A DNA stretch of 64,000 nucleotides, from positions 145,885,091-145,949,090 of the forward strand of contig NC_081406.1 in the NCBI RefSeq assembly GCF_030272615.1, given 5' to 3'. Below, in pieces: positions 22,613 to 35,075 of the stretch. Both the position numbers and the translations under genes were made by a program. This DNA is from Cryptomeria japonica (lineage: Eukaryota; Streptophyta; Pinopsida; Cupressales; Cupressaceae). Each line of letters starts with the position of its first letter. Position 1 is the first letter of the stretch. Below the pieces are notes generated by a model. It was not told the DNA's origin and did not search any database. It worked only from the letters and a program-made list of their open reading frames with translations.

Positions 22613-23295
22613 TTGAATTTGTTATTGCTTGCTTAGATTATGATCAAGGGAGTACTTGTTGCAGATTAGGCTCTCTCTCTCTCAATTTGATTTGTATCAT
22701 AGCCAATATGAGAATTTTTTTTTTAAAGGGTTGTTAGTTTGTTAGAAAAAACAGATGTGTGTTGGACATCTTTTATAGATATAAGGGAAAGAATATTATA
22801 ATGTTATAAATTATCGCATAAATGATTTACTTAATCTATCAATCTCAATTTTTATTGTAGTTCATTTACATTCAAGGGAGTACTTGTTAGTTTGCTATAA
22901 AAAAATAGATGTGTGTTGGACATCTTTTGAATTTGTTATTGCTTGCTTAGATTATGATCAAGGGAGTACTTGTTGCAGATTAGGTTCTCTCTCTCTCAAT
23001 TTGATTTGTATCATAGCCAATATGAGAATTTTTTTTTTAAAGGGTTGTCAGTTTGTTAGAAAAAATAGATGTGTGTTGGACATCTTTTATAGATATAAGG
23101 GAAAGAATATTATAATGTTATAAATTATCACATAAATGATTTATTTAATCTATCAATCTCAATTTTTATTGTAGTTCATTTACATTCAAGGGAGTACTTG
23201 TTAGTTTGTTATAAAAAATAGATGTGTGTTGGACATCTTTTGAATTTGTTATTGCTTGCTTAGATTATGATCAAGGGAGTACTTGTTGCAGATTA

Positions 23296-23373
<78 letters not shown>

Positions 23374-23560
23374 GATTTGTATCATAGCCAATATGAGAAT
23401 TTTTTTTTTAAAGGGTTGTCAGTTTGTTAGAAAAAACAGATGTGTGTTGGACATCTTTTATAGATATAAGGGAAATAATATTATAATGTTATAAATTATC
23501 ACATAAATGATTTATTTAATTTATCAATCTCAATTTTTATTGTAGTTCATTTATATTCAA
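22613..23560. repeat. Three tandem copies of a ~313-bp unit
   Basis: Copies start at 22613, 22927 and 23240 (spacing 314 and 313). Each contains TTGTTATTGCTTGCTTAG, a CT tract, a T-run and TGTGTGTTGGACATC. Within the unit the phrases CAAGGGAGTACTTGTT and TGTGTGTTGGACATC occur twice, so the unit itself arose by a smaller duplication. The copies differ by only a few bases apart from CT-tract length. Confidence 0.93.
23298..23368. repeat. (CT)n microsatellite, about 35 units
   Basis: A 71-bp pure CT run in the third copy of the 313-bp repeat. The same tract has only about six units in copies one and two. Confidence 0.97.
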
Positions 23561-25260
23561 AGCAACAAAATAAAGTAATGAAATGCATACCAATATTAAA
23601 GACCCCAAATCTATAAAATTACTCTTAAAAGTTCATCATAGAGGGGTATAAACAAAAAACACACAGAACAAAGCACGGTGGTCACACAAAGCGATCATGA
23701 AAACAATCTAAACATCAAGCACATATACATACTAGGTTTCATGTTTAATCATTCACATCAACCTCACCAAACACACCAACTTTAATGATAGCAAATTCCT
23801 TGTAATTATTACCATCCATGGAAAATCCTAGTAGTTGATTGTCAATCATAACAATTTGACAAAAAAGTACTTAAAATAAAATTAAATAAATAAAAAAATA
23901 CATGTAAAAGACAAAATTCCACACTCTAAGTTTTTAAATAAGGAAAAAGAAAAGGGCAAAATGAAAAACCTAAGTTGATGATGCAACTCAGTAATCCTCT
24001 GTTGTCAATGGCCTGTGAGAAGTGCTAATACTAGCATGAGAAATGGGCCCACCCATGAATCCAATGTCAGTGCCATGAATGGCTGAAACATAAATACGAG
24101 TCAATCTATAAGAAATTAAAACAAATCTAAATATTTATTCTAAAGAAAAATAAAATAGAGTATGAAAACTTAAAGAATAAGAGAAAAATATCCTTAGAAG
24201 TGGTCAAATCTAAAACTTATTATCTACAAATTTATATTAATTTTATCAAAACATTGAATTACATCCTAGGTCTAACATGTGATGCTCACTATTATCATCG
24301 TAATGGCATAGAGAGTAAGCCATGTTAAAAGCAACAAAGATAATATTAGTAAGGATGAATAAACCAGGGTTGACAACTTCAAAGGTAGATGGCTATTTTA
24401 TATTATTAAAATCATAATATAATCAACTATCTATATATAAACAACCTATGATTCCAATTTGTTGAGATGTTCAAATAGTGAAACCAATCTATTAGTTATT
24501 TGAGTAAAGATAACCTATAGTAAGATCTGTGATTCCTATTCATTCTAGCAGGGTAAATAGTCTATTAGTTTTTATAGTAAAGATAATCTATAAGAAGATC
24601 TTTGATTCCTATTCATTCTTGTTGGACAAACAATCCAACTTATTTTTATATAACAAAATATTTTCTTAGTGTTTCTTGTCAAAGCTACGGGCCTTTATCC
24701 CCAAGTACCATTTGCAAGCCACTTCAAACTCCCCAAGGTTTGTCAATTCCTCAATACATTTTTTTGTCCCTTAACCTCAATACCATGCTTAAGTTATGCT
24801 TAACAACTCTTCCTCGAGTGCTCTTCCTTTGTCAAACTTTCCTCATTAAATAGTTGTTTCTTGGTGTGTCATCATCCTTATTAATCTAAAGCCTTGCATA
24901 CGTTAAGAGGGAAGACTTAATCCTCAACCCTGGTCCTCAATTCCCTAATTTTAAATATTGACTACATAACAACTTGCCGTAACGGCCCAGAATGCCATGC
25001 GCATGCCAAATTAGCTACTAACATCGTATGATCAACTATCAAATATCTATCACTACTTGAGGATTATTAGTTCGAGTCATGCATGGAACTATAGCTGAGG
25101 GGCAGAGTCCTTAAACACTGATTAAACTAAGCATGAATAGCCAATCAGGATTTAGTATTTCCCAAGGTTTATTTTTGGATGCTAGTTGCCTTAGTAAAGT
25201 TGCAAATTTGTTAAGGCTAGTATTAGTTTAAAAAATTTTGGCACTCTATTATTGGCCTTT
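23561..25260. other. No gene recognised
   Basis: AT-rich DNA with stops in all frames and no element termini that I can pair. One short ORF at 24602-24853 lacks any recognisable motif. Confidence 0.5.
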
Positions 25261-25264
25261 GTTT

Positions 25265-25372
25265 CGGTTGTAGAATGACATGAAAGTTTTTTAGACTTTC
25301 GATGGGAGAGAACACATATTTCTTTAGGCTGTAGAATGGCAGGAAAGTTTTTTAGACTTTCGATTGTAGAGT
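25265..25372. repeat. Short direct duplication containing a fold-back
   Basis: A ~45-bp phrase (TGTAGAATG, then GAAAGTTTTTTAGACTTTCG) occurs twice about 60 bp apart. Each copy contains GAAAGT...ACTTTC, a small imperfect inverted repeat around a T-run. Confidence 0.6.
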
Positions 25373-28300
25373 TTTTAAGATTAAATCTATCCGCCAATTT
25401 TTCGGCTGCTGCAGGAATGCAGTGGTTTCAAGGCTTCAAAACAAGAGAGGACATAGATGCATAGAGAACAGTTGGCTGGTAAAATAGTAGTGTCTAGAAA
25501 TTGGTGATTATCATATTATGTGTTGCATGCAGGTGAGGATTTTAAAAAAATATTAGTTTCATGTGCAGTGACATTCCTTTTACAGGAATTCAAAACCCAA
25601 AGGTTTATCTCTGCCTCCAAAACTGGACCTCAAGGATTGTATTTTAAGTTGTTTGTTTGCAATCACCATTCCTTGCGTTGCCTTCATCCTTCCAATCTGT
25701 CGGACGGAGCAAGGAGAGATCCAATATTCAACATGGTAAGGGGTCATTAGTGGTAAGGTTTGCGCCTCACAATACAAGCAACTAGCCAACTATTGACTCT
25801 TCCCGTGGAGACCACTACTCAATGTATGAGCACCAGGGATACCATGGTATTATAAATCTAAAATAGGTTGTATCAATTTGTGAAGAGTGGGAAATTTTCT
25901 ATATATTAGTTATCCTTGTTGCATGTGTGGCAACAACAACAAGCTAAGTTGAGCATAACTCCATAGCTACACACTGGGCATTCAGTTATAGAAGATATTA
26001 GGTGATTCAAGGAAATCAGTATGAGTCGCTCATGTTTTCCTATTTGTATTTGTAACTTTAATTATGGTTCTTGTACCCTTTGGAAGTAATAAGACCCACT
26101 CTGATTATGTATGTGAGCCACATCAATGTTATGAATCAAGTGACTGGTTATATTATTTTAGTGTCAAGTTCCTGAGTATTTATTTAAATTTGAAGATTAA
26201 TTTGTGTCTAAGAAATGTACTTTCTTACACATGAGAATAGTGTAAAATGTTTATTGCTAAGCTTCTTTATCTAGTATACTTCATCTTGATGGACAACCAA
26301 GCACTAAAATATACCAAATCTCAAGACAAATTATCTCATAACAATGACAAATAGATCTCCTTTTACAAATATACATTTGTGGTACAACATGTGAGTAGCA
26401 AAACTAACGTGGTGGCTTATGCTTCAAGTATGAGTTGTCACCTACTTGTCTTAATAAGCAATTAGATTGTTGGGTTTGAGATGGTTTTGATGTAGACGTA
26501 GCTTGTTATCCTTGTCCATCAAAGCTACTTATGTATAGGCATCACTAGATTGTTCTCTAAATCTCTATTTGTTCTTTCCTTGTACCCAAATCCTACATAG
26601 TTAGGCCTTTCCTCAAGAAAAATGGGATTAAGCTTTCCTTTCCCATCCTTGCCAAGATTTTTCCTAATATTTGCAAAAATTACCTAATATCTCACTCAAT
26701 AAATTCTTGGAAGAAATTAGGTGATAAAATGACTAGCTAGCATGCCTCTATCATGATTTGTGAATCCTTGGTAGAAGCTAGTCTCCTTTTCTTGGTAGGA
26801 TCTTCATGGGTGTCATTATCGCTTTTGCTTTGTTAGTTTCAACCCTTTTTCCAAACCCTAATGATTTTGGCAATTCTTCCTGCCTTTTTCATTTTCCTAG
26901 AATTCCAACAAGTAAATTGCACACTCAAGTACAATTTTCATTTTCTCTCCTTCGTACACAATTGTTAGTAGAGCTTTAAAAAGCTCTCTGTGCAGATCAA
27001 TCGACATGTCTACGATTGATGGTTTTTTCCTCTACTAAATGATTTCTATGAGCTCTATGACTGTGAAAAGTTATTGACATTCTCCTGTTAGACAATATGA
27101 TGTGGTGAGCAATTAAATAAACTATGAAAATAACAACAACAATGATCACAACCACTAACCGTTTATTGAGTAAAGCTACAAATTGAGCTTACACTAGAAT
27201 TGCCCATGGCTTCAACTCTTCGATCAACTTTTTCTATATACAAGATGAAATTTTTTATTTTTTACTGTTTTTTGTTTAATTACAAATTAAATGCTAGTTA
27301 CTTGTACTTTTCATCAGTTAACAAAGTTTTTTGTCATTGGTTCATAGTTGTACTCTATAAATAATTCTAGATTCAGATGTATGTCCTAGTTCATATTTAC
27401 AATTCCGAGCAATTTCAGAAAAAATTAGTTCATTTCTTAACTTAAATTTAGGTGATCTAGATATAAAAGCCTTTTTCCAGATCCAAATTTCTTCTTCCCC
27501 GACATAGTAGGGTTTACAAACTTCCTTACTCTATTTTGTAGACTCTAACAAACTTAGGTTCAATAGTGTATGTAGTGGTATAAATTGTGATTTGGTTATA
27601 ATACAAAAAGATTTCACATCATGTGCCTCAAATCTTTAGAAGACATATCTGTCTTTGATTCTGGTTTATGTTTCTCTTCTAGATTGACTCTGAGTTGCAA
27701 ATGACAACCTAAATAAGGTGTTCTTCCTTGAGATTTTCCTCATGCACTAGTCTCTTGTAGCTGTTATTTGGGAAAATTCTCCTTCCTCTATATGTTAAAG
27801 AAATGAGACTTCAAATTGATTTTATTACAATTTACTTCATGTTGTCCTAGAGTTCTCTACTAATTTTCGTCAATATTTTCTATTTGAACCTTTTTTTATT
27901 CTCTTGAAGACATATGCACAAGTGATTTGAAATTTGAATATGCTACATTTGATCTATCCTATCTTGCCTATTTCCATCGAATAAGCACCCTGCTATGTAG
28001 ATAAGCGGATCAAGCACCGTGTGAGAAAAAATTAAAATGGATATCACAAACATAAATAGTAAGCTTCAAGCTTAAAACCAACATTAAATATAGGATAGGG
28101 ATGGATATCTACTTTAAAGCTAACCACCATAACTACTCTTTATTTGGCCTTATAAGTCCATTATTTGTGGGTTTTTATCAGAACCAAAGGCCTGTGGATA
28201 TTGTAGTTCAGTTTTAGACAAATTAACACACACAAAGCTAATGTTGTACAATCTAAAGGTCTATCAAATACCTATACATTGAGATCAAGTGATTATCATT

Positions 28301-28740
28301 AATATCATAATTTAAAAAACTTAATCTGCCCTTTCAAGGACAGGTGCACACTATTATTATATTAATGTTTGTTATAACCATAGTAATACCTCTAATTTTC
28401 AGACAGATTTGTATTTTTTTTTGTTTCTATATGTTTATTATGTTAAAAAACGCAGATCTATATGAGAGTATGATGAACACTACAAGTAACCCTATTTTAG
28501 TTTAGCCCGTTTAATGAAGATAAACTGATAAACAATAAATAAGAACATCAGTAGAAAATCCTTACAAAGATTTAAAAATCATATTTCTTCTAGCTATTCT
28601 GGAATTAGTTTCTACTTGGGAAACAATGCCAGTGTTTTTAACCTATGGTCTAATTAATTTTTATCATTAAACTGATTTATTTCTTCATTTCTACTTTTTC
28701 ATGATTGGCCTTTGGTATTTTTGTAAGGGGATTTCAATTT
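25373..28740. other. No gene recognised
   Basis: Two overlapping opposed ORFs near 25520-25790 lack motifs. The rest is AT-rich with frequent stops. No LTR pair, tRNA or splice structure could be supported. Confidence 0.45.
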
Positions 28741-28760
28741 TTTTAAATTTTTGACCTATG

Positions 28761-28885
28761 GTCTACACGTGCCTAGCCTTTGGTTCCCCATTTTGCATCT
28801 TGAATAGTCCACGTGCCTAGCCTTTGGTTCCACATTTTTAATATTAAACAGTCCACGTGCCATGGCTATGTTTCCACATTTTGCA
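28761..28885. promoter_or_regulatory. Three 44-bp repeats, each with a CACGTG G-box
   Basis: CACGTG occurs at 28766, 28810 and 28854, exactly 44 bp apart. Each is followed by GCC(T)A and, in two copies, GCCTTTGGTTCC. The repeated G-box is a known bZIP/bHLH binding word in plants; here its role is unproven. The nearest gene-derived sequence is the fragment mosaic beginning around 29470. Confidence 0.5.
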
Positions 28886-29469
28886 ATCTTTGCTAGACAT
28901 ACTCACTTCACCTATTTTATACCTCTCTAATTTCACCTAAGCTGTTATTATGACAGCCTATATTCAAGAACATGTTTTAAGGTCAAGGAAAGAGCAATAT
29001 GATCTTTAGATTTTGAGATATAGCCATCGACATATCTATATATTTTATGATCTGAAGCTTCTTTCCAGAATTTCATCCATGGTCACACAAAGAAATCTTG
29101 TTTGGTAAATTAGTCTGAGTGTAGTAACCCCTGGATAATGCAGCAGACATTACTCAGCAAAACCTTAAGGAAAACCTATCATTATGTAAATTCTGCGTTT
29201 TCGTTTCCATTAAATGGAAACCCTAGTAAACAAAAAAAAAGGAGAGAAAAATGTGCCTTGCTTATCCTTCCACATTTTGCATACATGCCTACGTCCACGC
29301 AAGGAGATTGTAGAGGGATTGAGGTGAGTTGCTTGTCATGGTGAGTTTTTTTAATATATTTGTACTTAGCGGATCATTTTTTGTTGTGTTTTATTTCTTT
29401 CTCAGAGTCTTTTCCTTGAATGTTTGTTCAATATTTAGACCATGCCAAGATTTTGACACGTTACTGCCA
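28886..29469. other. No supported gene
   Basis: Contains a 68-codon plus-strand ORF (29138-29344) with Lys/Arg-rich text and no recognised family. AT-rich elsewhere. Confidence 0.4.
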
Positions 29470-29860
29470 TTATATAGCCACAGAAAAGCCAAATGCTAAT
29501 AATGTTAGACCTCTATCATCAGGATATGTATGTTGTCTATTAATTATTAGGTTATTCCTCATTTCATGATCCATGTTTGCTACATCTGCATTTGGAACTC
29601 CTAGTTCTGTAGCTGATCTAACTGTTGGCTTTGTGTGTGGTCTCAACTCTGCACTGGTTCTTGCTATTGGGGGAGTTATATCAAGATTCAAATGTGATTC
29701 ATCTACATCCCCAACCATCTCTTCTGCTTGCAAATGTTCTATAGATGTCACCGTAATTGCATTTGCCTGGTCTTCAACCTCAGCTGTTACAGGTTGTCAG
29801 TCATAGGACTAAGTTTAGGTGCAAGAGTCGCTTTCTTCAACATATATTCATGAATCTATA
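29470..29860 (-). pseudogene. Exon-like fragment, family not recognised
   Basis: A minus-strand frame with near-normal amino-acid composition (starting VTAEVEDQANAITV, ending LLAFGFSVAI) stops at 29470. Just upstream, TTCATTATAG at about 29861 is a fair 3' splice site followed by IHEYMLKKATLAP in another frame, so at least one frameshift is present. Composition and codon use resemble a plant exon more than the AT-rich flanks. It lies downstream of the beta-amylase exons on the same strand but does not match their C-terminal sequence. Confidence 0.3.
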
Positions 29861-30238
29861 ATGAATGAAAATAGTTTAAGCCATTAGACTAAGCAAAATC
29901 ATAAACATGAATTCCCAAAAAATGTTACCAAGTCCAAACATAAAATTCAAAAACTGCTTTAAAACAAACCTCATTAGTTTCTGTCAGTCTGAGTTCCCAA
30001 ACTTTGATGGATGAATCTGGGACTTAATGGCAAGAGCACTCCTTTCTTTCTTACTGTAATCAAGTGACCCAATAGCTCCCTTACATTTTTTTGGCAAGAA
30101 TGCAATAATAGCCACCAATGTAGATCAAACTGCGATAATTTTATTACATTATGAGCAGATGCATAGCAAAACATCAAACATGACATAACACTTCAACCAG
30201 GGACTACATTGTCCAAAAATTAATAGTTATGAATCATT

Positions 30239-30406
30239 TTACCATGTCAAGCATCTTCCATACTCAGTTTTCCAGCCACCATCATCCTTGAAAAAGGGTG
30301 TATCCTCTGGCCAATTGTTGTAGTTCCCAGCATCGCTTGGTCCTCCATAACCCCACTGCTCTTTTCCTTTAGCTTCGGCCACAGCTTTCAGGCTAGCCTT
30401 CATATA
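30239..30406 (-). pseudogene. Beta-amylase exon fragment (third visible exon), ends in premature stop
   Basis: Begins after TTGCAG and encodes [19 protein letters not shown], then [19 protein letters not shown] and [10 protein letters not shown] followed by TAA. In plant beta-amylases (glycoside hydrolase 14) this stretch precedes YGxFFLTWYS. Here the phenylalanine codons are reduced and TGG-TAT became TGG-TAA. All downstream parts of the barrel, with the second catalytic Glu and the C-terminal loop, are missing. It joins in phase with the exon at 30727-30837. Confidence 0.88.
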
Positions 30407-30428
30407 CTGCAATTAAGGAGTGAAAAAA

Positions 30429-30858
<430 letters not shown>

Positions 30859-31595
30859 TTACTCATTACAGATGTGAAATTCTATACAGAAAATAGAAAG
30901 ATAAGCAAATTATAACCATGAATATGAAGCACGTCTCTAACAAATTTGACAGCTGATAACTTGTTTGGCATGAGGATTCAATGATGTATCTAAAGATGAG
31001 ATCATAGAAATGTAAACTTGAATATTCACTCAAGGATTCAATGATGTATCTAAGGTGAGATTATAGAGAAAAACTTGAATCAAAGTATGCTTATGGTCAA
31101 AACTGTGTAATTAAATTCCTATGATCCATCATCAAAAATTGCCTCATCCTGATACGGAGATTCAACTACTTAACAATGGACTGTAGAAATATGATGTCTC
31201 TAGATATAAACTAGCTTCACCGATACAGAGATTCAACTACTTAACAAGCATCTAAGAATGAGAACAAGCTCATAAAAGACTGTCAAACATAAAAGCTACC
31301 AGCGTACAAGTTGTATTACAACGTAGCCTACATTCATTCACAGAAAAAATTGTAGGGTTCTACCATGTTCATCCAGAAAGGCTTGTAGAAGGCACAAATA
31401 AGTGAGAACAGAGCTAAATACATGTAAGCCATATGGAGGGCACATAAGTTAACATGATGAAAATTAATCAAAAGTACGATTGAGGTTATCTTATAAATGG
31501 CACCCAAAGCCAAAATTGATCTACCCACAACAAATATAGAAATACTAAATAGAACGATATCAAAACAAGAATTGTGAGATATGAAAATTACTTAC

Positions 31596-31733
31596 CACAA
31601 TAGTTTCCCCAAGAAAGTCCTGGAAACTCTCCTTGAAGCTTCTCATGAAATCTGCATAGCACTGAATAGGTGTTCTACCTTTCAATACAGGAAGCTCATC
31701 ACATACCAGTGAAATATACTCGTAATTAACCTC
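31596..31733 (-). pseudogene. Beta-amylase exon fragment (first visible exon)
   Basis: Runs from an AG acceptor near 31734 to a GTAAG donor at 31591-31595 and encodes [20 protein letters not shown], then [16 protein letters not shown] and DFLGETIV. This corresponds to the beta-amylase segment NYEYISLGCD...[14 protein letters not shown]; Gly of SLGCD is Val here. Upstream exons (the N-terminal barrel with its GGNVGD region) are absent: the next coding sense upstream on this strand is a glycosyltransferase piece. Confidence 0.9.
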
Positions 31734-32289
31734 CTACTATTAATGTAATCTATCATGCCTGTTAATGCAGTCATGCAATTAGTACAATTTAACCTGAAGA
31801 TTTTAGATTGTTCCAGCAGATATATTTTATATGTTGGGCGAGTATAAATTTTCTCTGCAGTCGATCCCTTAAGTTTATACTATTAGAGAAAACTACAAAA
31901 GAAAAAAGAGAGGAGGATCCTCACATATTTATACTCTGCCATCTACTTTGTATACCTAATAACTATGCAAAAGATCTTAATCATACCTAATAACTATAGG
32001 TGATATCAAAACAGTGTCATGCTGGGTAGATATAAGGATTGTGCAGAAGAATCTTATGAGTTATAAAAGAAATACAAAATTTAAGAGACTATATATATAC
32101 CCATCATTGGATTGTACGGAACAGAAAGATTGTCAAGAATATATGACAAAGATTGTCAGGAATAAACAATAGAATTGGAATGCAAAAATTATCATGTCAA
32201 ACATTGTCTTATTCTTTATTATTATATTTTCAAGCAAAGAAATAATTGGCATCTACTACTACAGAGTTTTGTTTGTGAAAAATTATATT

Positions 32290-32508
32290 GCTGCATAGAA
32301 CGAGAAAAAGTGCACCTTGCTTCCTGGGTGGAAAGTCCCCATTGTCAATAATCATTGACAGATGTCTGTAGATGACATGAACGCTCACTGCCTGTGACCA
32401 GAAGGGCACAAATGGAAGCACAAACTTCTTAGCAACATCAAAAGTCCATGGAAGAAATGAGCTGCCAATAACACACGAAACTGAAGGATTTACTTTCAAC
32501 GCTTACTT
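32290..32508 (-). pseudogene. Family 1 UDP-glycosyltransferase fragment
   Basis: The minus-strand frame reads ALKVNPSVSCVIGSSFLPW, then DVAKKFVLPFVPFWSQA and VHVIYRHL. This corresponds to the plant UGT N-terminal segment CVIxDSFLPWxLDVAxxFGL...FxTQSxAVxxIYxH. Only about 60-65 residues are present. The acceptor-pocket start and the C-terminal UDP-sugar-binding PSPG box are both missing. Coding sense fades around PPRKQG. The fragment is directly abutted by the DEK-like piece on the other strand. Confidence 0.78.
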
Positions 32509-32909
32509 CTCCACTGGATCGGCCTGTGAGAGAAAAGAATCCTGTAAAAACCATTGATCCTTCCACCATTAGGGATAGCCCCAGAGAATTTGTCATTGAA
32601 CAGGGCAAATACACACAGCTTAAGAACATTCCAAATGTGCCATATAAACTATCCAAGCTCACCAGAGGTGATGAAATGCTGGCAATCATTTGCAATCTTC
32701 TTTATGGAAGGCACGGAAAGGCTTATCATTTTAAGAGGAATGTTTTGCAGGTTTCAGGGTTTGTTTGGGGTGAAGAAGAGGAGAATAAACTCAAGGGAAA
32801 ATTGAAATTGAAGGATAAGCTCCAGAAGATGAAGAAAGATGATTTGTGGAGGGTTTGTCACGCAATTGAACTAGACAAACTCTTACCAGAAAAATGCCAA
32901 GGGTTATAA
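32508..32909 (+). pseudogene. DEK-like chromatin-protein fragment, intronless
   Basis: An open frame ending in TAA at 32907 reads PLDRPVREKNPVKTIDPSTI, then GKYTQLKNIPNVPYKLSKL, GRHGKAYHFKRNVLQVSGFVW and a Lys/Glu-rich helix. It matches the central region of plant DEK proteins (IPNVxxKLSK, LFGRRxKAxxxKxNIxQFSGFVW). DEK proteins bind DNA and histones in the nucleus. No ATG begins the match; the frame runs in from the glycosyltransferase junction, so the N-terminus and C-terminal DEK domain are missing. The uninterrupted match suggests either a single exon or a processed copy. Confidence 0.75.
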
Positions 32910-33343
32910 TGTTAACTTCACATGCTTTTCCCCGCTCCATGCCATTTGAATTTTCATTACCGTTGTAGGTTTCATTTGAATTTTCTTTACCGTTGTAGGT
33001 AGGTTAGTTTCAACTTTCGAACATTCTTTCAATACTGTTGTAGGTTGGTTAGTTTTGAATATTCTCTCAAATGCTAGAAATTTTAGTATATATTTAAACA
33101 AATTAGTAGCTTTTAGGTATTAATTTTTTTTAATATTTTTGATTAATTTGGGTGTAATTTGATTATTATATTAAGATTTCTATATAATAGTAATTAATAT
33201 TAATATTTTTAGATGTCTAATGAATTTATTATAATAATTTATTTTTGTTATGTACGTTTGTACAATTTTAAAAAAATTCACTTTAACTTTTACTTTGACA
33301 GGTAAAAAAAAATCATTTAACTTAATCAAATTTGAAAATGCCT
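32910..33343. other. No gene; short T-rich repeats
   Basis: The phrase ACCGTTGTAGGT/ACTGTTGTAGGT recurs three times between 32960 and 33045, after which AT-rich DNA continues to the 99-bp repeat. Confidence 0.55.
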
Positions 33344-33642
33344 CTGTAATGCTAATGTGCACTTGTTGTAGCTCCACAAATAGTGATCATTTTTTCATGA
33401 TATATTTCGGCCCACTTGGCGAATGAATTTGCATCGCCTTCTATGTAATGCTAATGTGCACTTGTTGTAGCTCCACAAATAGTGATCATTTTTTCATGAT
33501 ATATTTCGGCCCACTTGGCGAATGAATTTGCATCGCCTTCTATGTAATGCTAATGTGCACTTGTTGTAGCTCCACAAATAGTGATCATTTTTTCATGATA
33601 TATTTCGGCCCACTTGGCGAATGAATTTGCTTCGCCTTCTAT
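33344..33642. repeat. Three tandem copies of a 99-bp unit
   Basis: GTAATGCTAATGTGCACTTG recurs at 33346, 33445 and 33544 (period 99). Copies one and two appear identical and copy three has one clear change (TGCTTCGCC for TGCATCGCC). Such uniformity points to very recent duplication. No coding sense. Confidence 0.97.
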
Positions 33643-34175
33643 GAACTTTAGCATTCCTTTGACATTTTGTCAATTTTTTTTGAAGCCATGTAGAATTTTT
33701 CTTAAGAAGATAAACACGTGTGTCCATTCAGCTATTTGCTATTTTGACAGAGCTATTTTATGACATCGTGCCTTTGTAAATGGCTTCAAAGCAACTAGCT
33801 CATGTATTTTAGTTGTAGACATGAAATCTCATTCTGCTGGTCATTAACCTTCAATGAGTATCCTTGGTAGCTTTTTGGACCATAAAAATGTTGCGAGTTG
33901 TGGTTTACTGGAGCTACCATGAATCCCTTCTGCCTACAAATATTGCTCAGACCTAAAAGAATTTTGCCATGTCTTTCCAGCACCTATTAATTTGCCTTTT
34001 GTTCATCTCTAAGTGCACTCTGTTGTGTGTACCTCTTCAATACTGAAAATGAACTCTTTGAACTAATTTCATGGATCTTTGGCATTTGCTAATACACTAG
34101 AAATCTGAGCAGATATTCTCTACATTTTAATCATAAGGAACCAGATATTATCTACATCTACATCTTAATACTGTA

Positions 34176-34349
34176 GGAGTATTTTGATTAGGCTATTAAC
34201 CAGCCGTTTTCCCCCCAGTAGATATAGACTCTTACTTATCAATAGGAACCACAAATATCATAGGAGTATTTTGATTAGGCTATTAACCAGCCATTTTTTT
34301 CCAGTAGATATAGACTCTTACTTATCAATAGGAACCACAAATGATAGCT
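34176..34349. repeat. Two tandem copies of an 87-bp unit
   Basis: GGAGTATTTTGATTAGGCTA starts at 34176 and 34263. The copies differ mainly in a C-run (CCCCCC versus TTTTTT-type). Confidence 0.93.
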
Positions 34350-34439
34350 CTTTACCTCTGTCATCTTCATGGCTTTCCAAGATACAGACACCTATTATCA
34401 TGCCTCCATGAGCTGAGACACCTGCTAAGCCAGCTGGGA

Positions 34440-35075
34440 ACCTAACAAAAACAAAACAAAAAACCCTAAGGCTATGTGGAAATCTACTAACAAAAGAGTC
34501 TCCATGAGGGATGTGTGGTTTTGGAGAATCTATCTGAAAGATAAATATGTAAAAAGTAACCCTTATAGCAATAAATAAAAACCTTTTGAAGGTTTATGAT
34601 TGAAAAATAAAAACCCAAACCCTAAAGCTATGTGGAAATCTACTAAAGCTATGTGGAAAACTACTAACATTACTTAGAATTCCATTTTCAAAGAGTCTCC
34701 TTCCATGAGGGATGTGTGATTTTGGAGGGATGTGTGATTTTGGAGAATCTATCTGAAAGATAAATATGTATAAAGTAACCCTTATAGCAACAAATAAAAA
34801 CCTTTTGAAGGTTTATGACTTTATATAATTGCATTTGAAACACCATCTCGAAAGTAACCTTATAGAAACAAATAAAAACCTTTTGAAGGTTTATGACTTT
34901 ATATAATTACATTTGAAACACCATCTTTAGAGTTTTATGTTTAGAGTTTTATGAGATTATTTTGGTATTAATTATTAAGCGGGTAAGACAAAAGGTTTAT
35001 GACTTTATATAATTACATTTGAAACACCATCTTTAGAGTTTTATGAGATTATTTTGGTATTAATTATTAAGTGGG
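34440..35075. repeat. Block of interleaved direct duplications
   Basis: The phrases CTATGTGGAAATCTACTAA, GAGGGATGTGTG, CCTTTTGAAGGTTTATGA and TTTGAAACACCATCT each recur two to four times in altered order. This indicates successive local duplications. Non-coding. Confidence 0.8.

Noticed and set aside
23224-23430. ORF with a Ser-Leu repeat
   Set aside because: Translation of the CT microsatellite.
25520-25790. Opposed ORFs of about 70-76 codons as a gene
   Set aside because: No motif, no splice context and both strands equally open; chance is sufficient.
29974-30190. A WD40-like or other exon in the minus strand (SSIKVWELRLTETNE)
   Set aside because: Only a short phrase fits and it requires an unverified intron and a frame change; too weak to name.
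33344-33642. CRISPR array
   Set aside because: The repeats are directly contiguous 99-bp units without spacers, in a plant nuclear context.
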